Source: Nocardioides sp. SLBN-35 (GTDB taxonomy: Bacteria > Actinomycetota > Actinomycetes > Propionibacteriales > Nocardioidaceae). Taken from it: 64,000 nucleotides of DNA. The stretch is from assembly GCF_006715725.1 (NCBI RefSeq), contig NZ_VFNU01000001.1:3410001-3474000 (forward strand). The letters are read 5' to 3'. Of this stretch, positions 27,765-36,707 are shown in pieces; the stretch's first letter is position 1, and every line of letters starts with the position of its first letter. Made by a program: the position numbers and the translations under genes. The notes under the pieces are model-generated. The model had not been told where the DNA came from, made no database searches, and saw nothing but the letters and a program-made list of their open reading frames with translations.

Positions 27765-28309
27765 GCCGACGCGAGCAGCCACGCGTCGCCCGACCGGACG
27801 AACACCAGGCGCCGGGTCGAGGGGCCGTCTCGCGGCAGCGCCACTCGCTCCCCCGACCCCGGCCGCACGCCCATGGCGCCCGCCAACCGATCCGTGACGA
27901 CGAGCACGAGCCGCCGGTCGGTGCGCCGCTGCAGCTCGACCGTGAGGACCTGCATCGCCATCCCCTCGACCCGCAGGCCGCGCCGCAGCCAGGCACGCAG
28001 CATCGCCACGTCCCGTGTCCCCGCGGGCGAGCCCCGCACGTAGAGCGCCCGGAGCGCATCGACGTCGCCGCTCGCCCAGGCCCGCGCTCGCGAGCGGTCC
28101 CAGTCGCGCAGCACCGCCAGCGAGCCCACGGCGCGAGCCACGCCGACCCGGCCGGCGGCGGGCGCGACGACGGCACGAGGGCCGGCGGCCGGCGTACCGG
28201 ACGACGGCGGGCCGCCCCCGCGCAGCACCAGGACCGCGACCGCCGCGACGACCGTGAGGACGATCGCGGCGGTCCCGAGAAGGACGGCCCGAGGACCCGA
28301 GATCCGCAT
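27698..28309 (-). CDS. Membrane-anchored or secreted NTF2-like protein, unknown
   Basis: 203 residues. An N-terminal hydrophobic helix (AVLLGTAAIVLTVVAAVAVLVL) is followed by a Gly/Pro linker. A small domain then shows the helix-strand pattern of NTF2-like folds: SLAVLRDWDRSRARAWASGD, VDALRALYVRGSPAG, then strands VEGMAMQVLTVELQRRTDRRL and RRLVFVRSGDAWLLASAQ. No active-site residues are evident. The role is unknown; Mce-associated and similar exported proteins share this layout. It diverges from lipB across 71 bp. Confidence 0.65.
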   Translation of the reverse strand: MRISGPRAVLLGTAAIVLTVVAAVAVLVLRGGGPPSSGTPAAGPRAVVAPAAGRVGVARAVGSLAVLRDWDRSRARAWASGDVDALRALYVRGSPAGTRDVAMLRAWLRRGLRVEGMAMQVLTVELQRRTDRRLVLVVTDRLAGAMGVRPGSGERVALPRDGPSTRRLVFVRSGDAWLLASAQAVVARSPVASTDSTSGSAKP

Positions 28310-28367
28310 GGGAAGATCCTGGACCCGACCTCCGACAGGTGCCGGATCTCATCCACAGGCCCTGGAG

Positions 28368-28373
28368 TACGCT
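28368..28373 (+). promoter_or_regulatory. -10 element of lipB (leaderless)
   Basis: TACGCT, 7 nt before the GTG at 28381. It favours that start over an in-frame GTG at 28339. Confidence 0.45.
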
Positions 28374-28380
28374 CGACGTC

Positions 28381-29112
28381 GTGACGCTGACCTTCCGCGA
28401 GGACGGACTGGGACCGGACTTCATCGACTACGTCACGGCGTCGGACCTGCAGCGCGAGCTGCACGCGCAGGTCGTCGCCGGCGAGCTGACCGACACCGTG
28501 CTCCTCCTCGAGCACCCGCCCGTCTTCACCGCCAGCCGCCGCACCGAGGCCCACGAGCGCCCCGCCGACCCGGGCGGCGCCCCGATCATTGAGGTCGACC
28601 GCGGCGGCAAGATCACCTTCCACGGCCCGGGCCAGCTGGTGGCGTACCCGATCGTCCGGCTGCCCGACCACGTGAAGATCCTCGACTACGTGCGCCGGCT
28701 CGAGGAGGCGATCATCGCCGTGTGCGCCGAGCTCGGCGTCACGACCGCGAGGATCCCGGGCCGCACCGGCGTGTGGCTCAAGGCCGACGAGAAGGGCGGC
28801 GAGCGCAAGATCGCGGCCATCGGCATCCGGGTCCGCAACGGCGTCGCCATGCACGGCTTCGCACTGAACTGCGACGTCGACCTGAGCTGGTACGACCGGT
28901 TCGTGCCGTGCGGCATCTCCGACGCCGGTGTCACCTCGCTGAGCGCCGAGCTGGGGCGCGACGTACCCGTGCGCGAGGTCCTCGGGTCCGTACGACGGCA
29001 CCTGGCCGAGCTCCTGGAGTGGAAGGACTACGTCCTCACCCCCGACTACGAACCGCGGCCCGACCCTGCGAGGGTGGCCGTGCCGGTCGTCAGCTATCCC
29101 CGAGTAGGCTGA
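28381..29112 (+). CDS. lipB: Octanoyl-[acyl-carrier protein]-protein N-octanoyltransferase
   Basis: Moves octanoate from ACP to lipoyl domains, the first step of lipoate synthesis. 243 residues from the GTG at 28381. The catalytic pair is K143 in [19 protein letters not shown] and C177 in [15 protein letters not shown]. Substrate segments are [14 protein letters not shown] and [20 protein letters not shown]. An alternative GTG at 28339 adds 14 residues. LipA follows 4 bp after the stop, and the acceptor protein SucB is encoded just upstream. Confidence 0.95.
   Translation: MTLTFREDGLGPDFIDYVTASDLQRELHAQVVAGELTDTVLLLEHPPVFTASRRTEAHERPADPGGAPIIEVDRGGKITFHGPGQLVAYPIVRLPDHVKILDYVRRLEEAIIAVCAELGVTTARIPGRTGVWLKADEKGGERKIAAIGIRVRNGVAMHGFALNCDVDLSWYDRFVPCGISDAGVTSLSAELGRDVPVREVLGSVRRHLAELLEWKDYVLTPDYEPRPDPARVAVPVVSYPRVG
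29105..29110 (+). promoter_or_regulatory. -10 element of lipA overlapping the lipB 3' end
   Basis: TAGGCT, 6 nt before the lipA GTG; its last T is the first base of the lipB stop. It would let lipA be transcribed alone as a leaderless mRNA. Confidence 0.45.
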
Positions 29113-29116
29113 ACCG

Positions 29117-30061
29117 GTGAGTGCGACACCCGAGGGGCGCAAGCTCCTCCGCCTGGAGGTCCGCAACGCGGAGACCCCGATCGAGCGCAAGCCGTCCTGG
29201 ATCCGCACCAAGGCGGTGATGGGCCCCGAGTACCGCGGCCTGAAGAAGCTGGTCCAGACCGAGGGCCTCCACACCGTGTGCGAGGAAGCCGGCTGCCCCA
29301 ACATCTTCGAATGCTGGGAGGACAAGGAAGCCACCTTCCTCATCGGCGGCGACCAGTGCACCCGCCGCTGCGACTTCTGCCAGATCGACACCGGCAAACC
29401 CCAACCGCTGGACCGCGACGAACCCCGCCGCGTCGCCGAGTCGGTCCAGACCATGGGCCTGAAGTACGCCACCATCACCGGCGTCGCCCGCGACGACCTG
29501 CCCGACGGCGGCGCCTGGCTCTACGCCGAGACCGTCCGCGCCATCCACGACCTCAACCCCGAGACCGGCGTGGAGAACCTCATCCCCGACTTCAACGGCG
29601 ACCCCGCACTGCTCGCCGAGGTCTTCGAGTCCCGCCCCGAGGTCCTCGCCCACAACGTGGAGACCGTCCCACGGATCTTCAAGCGGATCCGCCCCGGCTT
29701 CCGCTACGAGCGCTCCCTCGACGTACTCACCCAGGCCCGCGCGTTCGGGCTGGTCACCAAGTCCAACCTGATCCTCGGCATGGGCGAGACCCGCGAAGAG
29801 GTCTCCCAGGCCCTGCGCGACCTGCACGAGGCCGGCTGCGAGCTGGTCACCATCACCCAGTACCTGCGCCCCTCGGTCCGCCACCACCCCGTCGAGCGGT
29901 GGGTCAAGCCCGAGGAGTTCGTCGAGCTCGCCACCGAGGCCGAGGAGATCGGCTTCGCCGGAGTGCTCTCGGGACCGCTCGTGCGTTCGTCGTACCGCGC
30001 CGGTCGTCTGTATCGTCAGGCGATGGCCGCGCGGGACGCCCGCGCCGAAGCAACTGCCTGA
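29117..30061 (+). CDS. lipA: Lipoyl synthase
   Basis: Radical SAM enzyme that inserts two sulfurs into the octanoyl chain on lipoyl domains. 314 residues. The auxiliary cluster cysteines are C55-x4-C60-x5-C66, and the radical SAM cysteines are C81-x3-C85-x2-C88 ([13 protein letters not shown]). The C-terminal RSSY motif, whose Ser binds the auxiliary cluster, is present in [10 protein letters not shown]. The start is a GTG with TAGGCT 6 nt upstream. It forms a cassette with lipB and the DUF4191 gene. Confidence 0.97.
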   Translation: MSATPEGRKLLRLEVRNAETPIERKPSWIRTKAVMGPEYRGLKKLVQTEGLHTVCEEAGCPNIFECWEDKEATFLIGGDQCTRRCDFCQIDTGKPQPLDRDEPRRVAESVQTMGLKYATITGVARDDLPDGGAWLYAETVRAIHDLNPETGVENLIPDFNGDPALLAEVFESRPEVLAHNVETVPRIFKRIRPGFRYERSLDVLTQARAFGLVTKSNLILGMGETREEVSQALRDLHEAGCELVTITQYLRPSVRHHPVERWVKPEEFVELATEAEEIGFAGVLSGPLVRSSYRAGRLYRQAMAARDARAEATA

Positions 30062-30078
30062 GGAGAACGCAGCACCCC

Positions 30079-30795
30079 ATGTCGAACACGCCTCTCGACC
30101 CGTCCACGATGAGCCGCCGCCGGCAGATCCTCGAGACCTACAAGATGTCCCGGGAGGTCGACCCGGCCATCCGCTGGTGGATGCTCGGCTCGTTCCTGGT
30201 GTTCGGCGGCCTCGGCCTGGCGCTGTTCCGGCTGGTCCTGCCCCACAACGACTCGGTCTTCAGCTGGATCCTCGCCGGCGTCGCGACCTTCCTGATCGGC
30301 CTGCTGGCCGTGATGATCGTCTTCGGTCGCCGCGCCCAGAAGGCGGCGTTCGCCCGCCTCGACGGCCAGCTCGGCGCCGCCGCCCGCGCGCTCACCATGC
30401 TGCGCCGCGGCTGGGTGATCGAGGAGGTCGTCGGCTTCACCAAGCAGCAGGACATGGTCCACCGCGTCGTCGGCCCGCCGGGGATCGTCCTGGTCGGCGA
30501 GGGCAACCCCGCGCGCCTCAAGGCGCTGATGGCCAGCGAGCACAAGAAGCACGAGCGCGTCGCCGGCGACTACCCCGTCCACGACGTGCTCGTCGGCAAG
30601 GACGAGGGTCAGGTCCCGCTCAACAAGCTGGTCCGCCACGTCCAGAAGCTCGGCCGCCAGGTCAAGCCGGCCGAGATCACCGAGCTCCGCCAGCGGCTGC
30701 GGGCCCTCGACGCCCAGCGCCCGAAGGTCCCGCTCCCCCGCGGCCCGGTGCCCACCTCGATGAAGGGGATGCGCGGCAACCTCCGCGGTCGCTGA
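30079..30795 (+). CDS. DUF4191 family membrane protein
   Basis: 238 residues from the ATG at 30079 with AGGAG upstream. Two membrane helices lie near 30-75 (WWMLGSFLVFGGLGLALFRLV, WILAGVATFLIGLLAVMIVF). A cytosolic domain follows (LDGQLGAAARALTMLRRGWV, HRVVGPPGIVLVGEG) and a Lys/Arg-rich tail. This family is typically encoded next to lipA in actinobacteria. Function is unknown. The gap to lipA is 17 bp, so it is probably in the same operon. Confidence 0.85.
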   Translation: MSNTPLDPSTMSRRRQILETYKMSREVDPAIRWWMLGSFLVFGGLGLALFRLVLPHNDSVFSWILAGVATFLIGLLAVMIVFGRRAQKAAFARLDGQLGAAARALTMLRRGWVIEEVVGFTKQQDMVHRVVGPPGIVLVGEGNPARLKALMASEHKKHERVAGDYPVHDVLVGKDEGQVPLNKLVRHVQKLGRQVKPAEITELRQRLRALDAQRPKVPLPRGPVPTSMKGMRGNLRGR

Positions 30796-30911
30796 TCCGC
30801 GTCTGCTCCTCTCTCCACAGCCCGCCGCCTGTTGGTGGCGCCTGCCGCCCGGATCGGGATAGCGTCGCGAACGCGTCCCCGGTCCGGGCGCTGCAATTCT
30901 CGGGAGGACCC

Positions 30912-31490
30912 ATGGGCACGACGCTCCGCGCCGCCGCTGCAGCTGCCGTGCTGCTGCTCGTGGCTGGGTGCTCCGACGACGGCCCGTCCCCACGGGACCC
31001 GACCTCGACCTGGAGCCCGACGGGGAAGATGGAGACGCCCACCTCCGCCGCGCCCGACCCGGTCGAGCCCGAACTGCCTGCTGTGGCGGCCGAGGCGAGT
31101 GAGGCCGGGGCTCGGGCGTTCATCGGGTACTACTGGGAGCTGATCAACTACGCCCAGGCGACGGGCGACGTGAAGGCGCTCAAGGCGGTGTCCGGGCCGA
31201 ACTGCGACGGCTGCAAGGCGGGCATCCGCGGCGTCCAAGATCTCTACTCCGATGGCGGCCACATCGAGGGCGGCAACTATTCAGTCCACCTTGACAAGGT
31301 GAACCAGCTAAAGAACAAGGATTCATCTCAATACGCGTTCGAAGCGAAGATGTCGGCCTCGACGGACAAGCAGCTCGTCGTGTCGGGCGACGGCAGCTCG
31401 ACGACCAATCCGGCGGCGACGTCCGAGGTCGTGGTCGCTGTCGCTTGGCTTGGCTCGCAATGGCGCCTGGAAGCGATGCAGGTGTCGTGA
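30912..31490 (+). CDS. DUF6318-type lipoprotein
   Basis: 192 residues from the ATG at 30912, with GGGAGGAC upstream. The signal peptide ends in a lipobox LVAGC with C20 as the lipidated residue. A Ser/Thr/Pro linker follows, then a folded domain (GARAFIGYYWELINYAQATG, VSGPNCDGCKAGI, VVVAVAWLGSQWRLEAMQVS) with a CDGC pair typical of DUF6318. It is anchored outside the membrane; function unknown. From about 31200 the codons become less GC-rich than the neighbours. It overlaps the next gene by 4 bp (GTGA). Confidence 0.8.
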   Translation: MGTTLRAAAAAAVLLLVAGCSDDGPSPRDPTSTWSPTGKMETPTSAAPDPVEPELPAVAAEASEAGARAFIGYYWELINYAQATGDVKALKAVSGPNCDGCKAGIRGVQDLYSDGGHIEGGNYSVHLDKVNQLKNKDSSQYAFEAKMSASTDKQLVVSGDGSSTTNPAATSEVVVAVAWLGSQWRLEAMQVS

Positions 31491-32212
31491 GAAGGCTTCT
31501 GGCTACTGCAATCACGGCCGCTGTCATGCAACAGACTGCCGTGGCTGCTGCTGACGACGACACCGGAGCCGGGACCTCCGGCGCTGGCTTCTGGATTCAG
31601 AAGGTGCACCAGGACCAGGGAGGCCATGGCTCAAGCGGAGGCGACGTCGGCGGTGCAGGCCCCAAGTCCCAACCGGTATTGATTGGCAACGGGGCCTGCG
31701 ATGCCGCTGATCAGGTGGCTGGCGAGTTCCTCAACGCAGGCTTCTGCAACACCGAGGACCAGCAGCCCGTACTCACGCTGGCCGACGTGCAGAAGGCCTT
31801 CGCCGAGCTCAAGCTCGACCCCGGCACCCTCGTCGTCCAACCACCCGACGGACTCACCCTGGTCAACTTCAAGACCAACTTCTACACGACCACAACCACC
31901 CCGACGACCTTGACCGTCACCCTCCTCGACCAACCCGTCACCCTCGAAGCCACGCCCGCCACCTACACCTGGCATTTCGGCGACGGCCAGACCACCAGCA
32001 CCACCGAACCCGGCGCCGCCTACCCCGCCCTCACCATCACCCACGAATACCTCCGCAAGGGCGACTACCGCCCTAGCCTCTCCACCACCTACACCGGCCG
32101 CTACAAGGTCGCCGACGGGCCCTGGCAGACCATCCCCGGCACCGTCACCATCGACGGTCCCGGCCAACCCCTGCGCGCGATCGAGGCGAAGCCCAAGCTG
32201 GTCGGCTACTGA
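31487..32212 (+). CDS. Secreted PKD-domain protein
   Basis: 241 residues starting at the GTG inside the previous stop; this gives a clean signal peptide (MRRLLATAITAAVMQQTAVAAA). A Gly/Ser-rich segment follows, then a Cys-containing region (GACDAADQVAGEFLNAGFC). A PKD-like beta domain ends it (YTWHFGDGQTTSTTEPGAAY, LTITHEYLRKGDYRPSLSTT). PKD domains act in extracellular binding. It is coupled to the lipoprotein gene, so the two likely work together at the cell surface. Codon use in the first third is less GC-rich, which may mark recent or relaxed sequence. Confidence 0.75.
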   Translation: MRRLLATAITAAVMQQTAVAAADDDTGAGTSGAGFWIQKVHQDQGGHGSSGGDVGGAGPKSQPVLIGNGACDAADQVAGEFLNAGFCNTEDQQPVLTLADVQKAFAELKLDPGTLVVQPPDGLTLVNFKTNFYTTTTTPTTLTVTLLDQPVTLEATPATYTWHFGDGQTTSTTEPGAAYPALTITHEYLRKGDYRPSLSTTYTGRYKVADGPWQTIPGTVTIDGPGQPLRAIEAKPKLVGY

Positions 32213-32213
32213 C

Positions 32214-32609
32214 CTACTTGGTCAGGGTGCGCAGCGTCGCGAAGGTGACGGTCGACGTACCGGCGAACAGGTCGTGCAGGCCGCGGCCGTCGGGACGGAA
32301 CACGAGCGGTGGGATGACGAGCGCGACGAGGACCTGGCGGCCGATGGCCTTGACGGGGCTGAGGCGGCGCAGGTGCCCGTCGGCGGGTACGACGCACAGG
32401 CCGGTCAGCAGCTTGCCCGCCGAGCCGCCCCCGAGCCAGGTCATCAGCCCGGACTCGACGACGAACACGATCAGGACGGCGCCGGAGGCGAAGGAGCCTG
32501 GCTTGGTGTACTCGTCGAGGCCGAAGATCGCGATCACGACCAGGGTGCACAGCAGCCAGTCCACGAGCAGGGCGAGGATGCGGCGACCCCAGGAAGCGTT
32601 CTCGATCAC
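32214..32609 (-). CDS. RDD family membrane protein
   Basis: 131 residues with an RDD-type arrangement: SWGRRILALLVDWLLCTLVV with the Arg/Asp pair, a second helix SGAVLIVFVVESGLMTWLGG, the GKLLTGLCVV turn, and a third segment LVALVIPPLVFRPDGRGLHD with the second Asp. RDD proteins are small membrane proteins of mostly unknown role. The start is a GTG with TAGCGT 6 nt upstream. It diverges from the type III glutamine synthetase gene and is convergent with the PKD gene, one base apart. Confidence 0.85.
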   Translation of the reverse strand: MIENASWGRRILALLVDWLLCTLVVIAIFGLDEYTKPGSFASGAVLIVFVVESGLMTWLGGGSAGKLLTGLCVVPADGHLRRLSPVKAIGRQVLVALVIPPLVFRPDGRGLHDLFAGTSTVTFATLRTLTK

Positions 32610-32615
32610 GCCCCA

Positions 32616-32621
32616 ACGCTA
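32616..32621 (-). promoter_or_regulatory. -10 element of the RDD gene (leaderless)
   Basis: TAGCGT on the minus strand, 6 nt before the GTG at 32609. Confidence 0.45.
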
Positions 32622-32643
32622 GCGAAGCCCCTCCAGGCAACCT

Positions 32644-32659
32644 GTTACATGCCCGAAAC
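32644..32659 (+). promoter_or_regulatory. GlnR-type box upstream of the type III glutamine synthetase
   Basis: GTTAC (32644-32648), six bases, then GAAAC (32655-32659). This matches the actinobacterial GlnR pattern GTnAC-N6-GAAAC. A TAGCGT -10 box begins at 32691, 31 nt after the box. Confidence 0.7.
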
Positions 32660-32690
32660 ACGAGGGCAACCCTGAGAAATCTGGACGCCC

Positions 32691-32696
32691 TAGCGT
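32691..32696 (+). promoter_or_regulatory. -10 element of the type III glutamine synthetase gene
   Basis: TAGCGT, followed by a leader of about 45 nt and a CAGGGAG ribosome site before the ATG at 32750. Confidence 0.45.
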
Positions 32697-32749
32697 CACC
32701 TGTGCGTCGCCCGCGCGACGGCATCTGTTGAGACCACCAGGGAGTTCAC

Positions 32750-34927
32750 ATGACTTCGAACCCGACCCGCTTGGGTGCGATCCGCAACATCGAGGCGAAC
32801 GAGGCGCCGGCGGCGTTCTTCGACGTCGACGAGAAGACCGGCGCCATTTACGGCGAGAACGTCTTCTCCCTCGCGGTGATGCAGAAGCGCCTGCCGAAGT
32901 CGGTGTTCAAGTCGGTCTTCGCGACCATCCAGAACGGCCAGAAGCTCGACCCCGCCGTCGCCGACATCGTCGCCTCGGCGATGAAGGACTGGGCGATGGA
33001 GAAGGGCGTGACGCACTACGCCCACGTCTTCTACCCGCTGACCGGCCTCACCGCCGAGAAGCACGACTCGTTCATGGAGCCGGTCGGCGACGGTACGGCG
33101 GTCTGGGAGTTCTCCGGCAAGACGCTGGTCCAGGGCGAGCCGGACGCGAGCTCCTTCCCCAACGGTGGGATCCGGGCGACCTTCGAGGCGCGCGGCTACA
33201 CCGGCTGGGACGTCCAGTCGCCGGCGTACATCCTCGAGAACCCCAACGGCAACACCCTGTGCATCCCGACGATCTTCGTCTCGATGACCGGTGAGGCCCT
33301 CGACCACAAGACCCCGTTGCTGCGCTCGCAGAACGCGATGTCCGAGCAGGCCAAGCGCGTCCTGGCGCTGTTCGGCCACAAGGACATCGACAACGTGGTG
33401 TCGTACTGCGGTCCCGAGCAGGAGTACTTCCTGGTCGACACCGCGTTCGTGAACTCGCGCCCCGACCTGCTCAACGCCGGGCGCACCCTGTTCGGCGCGA
33501 AGCCGCCGAAGGGCCAGGAGTTCGACGACCACTACTTCGGTGCCATTCCGGAGCGCGTCCTGGGCTTCATGCACGACACCGAGCGGGCCCTGTTCAAGCT
33601 CGGCGTCCCGGCGAAGACCCGCCACAACGAGGTCGCGCCCGGCCAGTTCGAGATCGCGCCGGTCTTCGAGCGCGCCAACCTCGCCTCGGACCACCAGCAG
33701 CTGATCATGTCGACGTTCAAGTCGATCGCGAAGACGCACGGCTTCGAGTGCCTCTTCCACGAGAAGCCGTTCGCGGGCGTCAACGGCTCGGGCAAGCACG
33801 TGAACTTCTCGTTCGGTAACGGCAACCAGGGCAACTTCCTCAACCCGGGCGACAACCCCCACGACAACGCGCAGTTCCTCGTCTTCTGCGCCGCGGTGAT
33901 CCGCGCCGTCCACCTGTACGGCGGCCTGCTGCGGCTCTCGATCGCCAGCGCCGGCAACGACCACCGCCTCGGCGCCAACGAGGCCCCGCCGGCGATCATC
34001 TCGATCTTCCTCGGCGACCAGCTGCAGGACGTCTTCGAGCAGATCGCCAAGGGCGGCGCAACCTCGTCGAAGCAGAAGGGCGTCCTGTCCGTGGGCGTCG
34101 ACACGCTGCCCGACCTGACCAAGGACGCCGGCGACCGCAACCGCACCTCGCCGATGGCCTTCACCGGCAACCGCTTCGAGTTCCGCGCCGCCGGCTCGAA
34201 CCAGACCGTCGCGGCGCCGATGGTCGTGATCAACACGATCATGGCCGAGGCGCTCGACTACCTGGCCACCGAGCTCGAGGCCGCCGTCGAGGCCGGCACC
34301 GAGTTCAACGACGCCGTCCAGTCGGTCCTCGCGAAGGTCGTCGAGAACCACGGCGCGGTCGTGTTCAACGGCAACGGCTACTCCGAGGAGTGGCACGCCG
34401 AGGCCGAGCAGCGGGGTCTGAAGAACCTGCGGACGACGGTCGACGCGCTGCCGGAGTACCAGACGCCGGAGGCCAAGAAGCTGTTCTCGACGTACGGCGT
34501 CTTCAGCGAGGCCGAGCTCGAGTCCCGCTTCGAGGTGGGTGTCGAGCAGTACGTCATGACGATCAACGTCGAGGCGAACCTGACCGAGGAGATCGCGCGT
34601 ACGACGATCCTCCCGGCCGCGGTCCGCTACCAGACCGAGCTCGCCACCAACGTCGCCTCGCTCAAGGCAGCCGGCGTCGATGCCGACACCACCGACCTGC
34701 TCGCCGTCACCGAGCTGGTGACCACGCTGCGCACCGGCATCGCCGCCCTCGTCGCCGCCCAGGCCGGCGCCGTCGACCACCACGGGCTGGACGAGGCGGC
34801 GTACCACCGCGACACCGTCCTGCCCGCGATGCTCGCTGTCCGCGAGGCCGCCGACGCGCTCGAGGCCGTCGTCGCCGACGACCTGTGGTCGCTGCCGACC
34901 TACCAGGAGATGCTCTTCATCCGCTGA
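32750..34927 (+). CDS. Type III glutamine synthetase (GSIII)
   Basis: ATP-dependent ligation of ammonia to glutamate. 725 residues, the size of GSIII and far longer than GSI or GSII. The GSIII-specific N-terminus ([40 protein letters not shown]) precedes the catalytic barrel, which has [32 protein letters not shown] (metal Glu) and [19 protein letters not shown] residues in [16 protein letters not shown]. It also has [14 protein letters not shown] and [16 protein letters not shown]. It lacks the adenylylation loop of GSI. Regulation by GlnR is suggested by the box at 32644. A hairpin at 34945 separates it from glnA. Confidence 0.95.
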   Translation: MTSNPTRLGAIRNIEANEAPAAFFDVDEKTGAIYGENVFSLAVMQKRLPKSVFKSVFATIQNGQKLDPAVADIVASAMKDWAMEKGVTHYAHVFYPLTGLTAEKHDSFMEPVGDGTAVWEFSGKTLVQGEPDASSFPNGGIRATFEARGYTGWDVQSPAYILENPNGNTLCIPTIFVSMTGEALDHKTPLLRSQNAMSEQAKRVLALFGHKDIDNVVSYCGPEQEYFLVDTAFVNSRPDLLNAGRTLFGAKPPKGQEFDDHYFGAIPERVLGFMHDTERALFKLGVPAKTRHNEVAPGQFEIAPVFERANLASDHQQLIMSTFKSIAKTHGFECLFHEKPFAGVNGSGKHVNFSFGNGNQGNFLNPGDNPHDNAQFLVFCAAVIRAVHLYGGLLRLSIASAGNDHRLGANEAPPAIISIFLGDQLQDVFEQIAKGGATSSKQKGVLSVGVDTLPDLTKDAGDRNRTSPMAFTGNRFEFRAAGSNQTVAAPMVVINTIMAEALDYLATELEAAVEAGTEFNDAVQSVLAKVVENHGAVVFNGNGYSEEWHAEAEQRGLKNLRTTVDALPEYQTPEAKKLFSTYGVFSEAELESRFEVGVEQYVMTINVEANLTEEIARTTILPAAVRYQTELATNVASLKAAGVDADTTDLLAVTELVTTLRTGIAALVAAQAGAVDHHGLDEAAYHRDTVLPAMLAVREAADALEAVVADDLWSLPTYQEMLFIR

Positions 34928-34944
34928 CCCGGTCCGCCACCGGC

Positions 34945-34974
34945 CTGCCCCGCACTCAACGAGTGCCGGGGCAG
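34945..34974 (+). terminator. Terminator hairpin after the type III glutamine synthetase gene
   Basis: CTGCCCCGCACTC, loop AAC, then GAGTGCCGGGGCAG. One bulged base interrupts the stem, and no long T-tract follows. It lies 18 nt after the stop. Confidence 0.65.
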
Positions 34975-34989
34975 TTCGGCGTGCGCGTT

Positions 34990-35006
34990 GTTAACACGGA
35001 CGAAAC
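34990..35006 (+). promoter_or_regulatory. GlnR-type box upstream of glnA
   Basis: GTTAAC (34990-34995), six bases, then GAAAC (35002-35006). A TAGGTT -10 starts at 35040, 33 nt after the box, nearly the same geometry as at the first glutamine synthetase gene. Confidence 0.65.
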
Positions 35007-35039
35007 AAACCGGTACTGCGACGGCAACAGGTCATTCGG

Positions 35040-35045
35040 TAGGTT
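35040..35045 (+). promoter_or_regulatory. -10 element of glnA
   Basis: TAGGTT, giving a leader of about 90 nt that ends in a strong GAGGAGGA ribosome site. Confidence 0.45.
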
Positions 35046-35142
35046 GCCGGGGAGGGTTTCCGGCCCATCGCCGTACCGGTGCCCCCGAACGCACAGGCTG
35101 AACCGATGGCTGGGCCGCGGCGCCACAGCCGAGGAGGACCGA

Positions 35143-36564
35143 ATGTTCAACAACAGCGAAGAGCTGCTCAAGTACATCAAGGACGAGGGCGTCGAGATGA
35201 TCGACGTCCGCTTCTGCGACCTGCCCGGTGTGATGCAGCACTTCACCGTGCCGGCCTCGTCCTTCGACCAGTCCGTGTTCGACGACGGCCTGGGCTTCGA
35301 CGGCTCCTCGATCCGCGGCTTCCAGGCGATCAACGAGTCGGACATGTCACTGTTCCCCGACCCGACCACGGCGTACGTCGACCCCTTCCGCAAGTCGAAG
35401 ACCCTCAACGTCAACTTCTTCATCCACGACCCGATCACGGGCGAGGCGTACTCGCGCGACCCCCGCAACATCGCGAAGAAGGCGCTGGCGTACCTCGCCT
35501 CGACCGGCATCGCGGACACCGCCTTCTTCGCCCCCGAGGCCGAGTTCTACATCTTCGACAACGTGCGGTACTCCACCGGCGTCAACGAGGGCTACTACCA
35601 CATCGACTCCGTCGAGGGCTGGTGGAACTCCGGCAAGGACGACGGCGAGAACAAGGGCTACAAGACGCGCCTCAAGGGCGGCTACTTCCCCGTCGAGCCC
35701 TACGACCACTACAGCGACCTGCGCGCCGACATGGTCAAGAACCTCGAGGCCTGCGGCCTCCAGGTCGAGCGGGCGCACCACGAGGTCGGCACCGCCGGCC
35801 AGGCCGAGATCAACTACCGCTTCGACACGCTGCTCAAGGCCGCGGACGACGTGATGAAGTTCAAGTACCTCATCAAGAACACCGCCTGGGAGCAGGGCAA
35901 GTCCGTCACCTTCATGCCGAAGCCGATCTTCGGCGACAACGGCTCGGGCATGCACGTCCACTCCTCGCTGTGGAAGGACGGCTCGCCGCTGTTCTACGAC
36001 GAGACCGGGTACGGCGGCCTGTCCGACCTCGCCCGCTGGTACATCGGCGGCATCCTCGACCACGCCCCCGCGCTGCTCGCGTTCACCAACCCGACGGTGA
36101 ACTCGTTCCACCGCCTGGTCCCCGGCTACGAGGCCCCGATCTCGCTGGTCTACTCCTCGCGCAACCGCTCCGCCTCGATCCGCATCCCGATCACCGGCAG
36201 CAACCCGAAGGCCAAGCGCGTCGAGGCCCGCTTCCCCGACCCGTCGGCGAACCCGTACCTCGCCTTCTCGGCCCTGATGCTCGCCGGCCTCGACGGCATC
36301 CAGAACAAGACCGAGCCGCCCGCCCCGGTCGACAAGGACATCTACGAGCTCCCGCCGGACGAGATGGCCGAGATCGCCCAGGTGCCGACCTCGCTGGGCG
36401 CGGTGCTCGAGGCGCTCGAGGCCGACCACGACTTCCTCACCGTCGGCAATGTGTTCACGCCCGACCTGATCGAGACGTGGACGTCGTACAAGCGGGAGAA
36501 CGAGATCGCGCCCGTGCAGCTGCGGCCGCACCCGCACGAGTTCGAGCTGTACTACGACATCTGA
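35143..36564 (+). CDS. glnA: Type I glutamine synthetase
   Basis: 473-residue dodecameric GSI, the main ammonia-assimilating enzyme. Landmarks are [38 protein letters not shown] (metal Glu), [12 protein letters not shown], and [10 protein letters not shown]. The adenylylation site is Y401 in [10 protein letters not shown], so GlnE-type control is expected. The ATG follows GAGGAGGACCGA. With the upstream GSIII it gives the cell two ammonia-assimilating enzymes. Later GlnA paralogues (GlnA2-4) lack the well-conserved Tyr loop, which supports the primary GlnA call. Confidence 0.97.
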   Translation: MFNNSEELLKYIKDEGVEMIDVRFCDLPGVMQHFTVPASSFDQSVFDDGLGFDGSSIRGFQAINESDMSLFPDPTTAYVDPFRKSKTLNVNFFIHDPITGEAYSRDPRNIAKKALAYLASTGIADTAFFAPEAEFYIFDNVRYSTGVNEGYYHIDSVEGWWNSGKDDGENKGYKTRLKGGYFPVEPYDHYSDLRADMVKNLEACGLQVERAHHEVGTAGQAEINYRFDTLLKAADDVMKFKYLIKNTAWEQGKSVTFMPKPIFGDNGSGMHVHSSLWKDGSPLFYDETGYGGLSDLARWYIGGILDHAPALLAFTNPTVNSFHRLVPGYEAPISLVYSSRNRSASIRIPITGSNPKAKRVEARFPDPSANPYLAFSALMLAGLDGIQNKTEPPAPVDKDIYELPPDEMAEIAQVPTSLGAVLEALEADHDFLTVGNVFTPDLIETWTSYKRENEIAPVQLRPHPHEFELYYDI

Positions 36565-36596
36565 GTCGTGTCCCGGGCCGGCACTGCTGGCTCGTC

Positions 36597-36634
36597 TGAG
36601 TGATGGCCCCGGGGTTTCCCGGGGCCATCACTCA
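36597..36634 (+). terminator. Strong intrinsic terminator after glnA
   Basis: 17-bp perfect arms (left arm TGAGTGATGGCCCCGGG) with a GTTT loop, followed by TTT. It lies 33 nt after the glnA stop. Confidence 0.85.
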
Positions 36635-36707
36635 TTTCAGGCGGGAGGCGCCGGCAGGACGAACAGGACGTCCGTCGGCTGCTGGCCAGCCTCACCCGGC
36701 TTGCCTG

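Noticed and set aside
32696..34807. A 700-codon minus-strand frame opposite the type III glutamine synthetase
   Set aside because: Shadow of a strongly conserved gene; low-complexity translation and no ribosome site.
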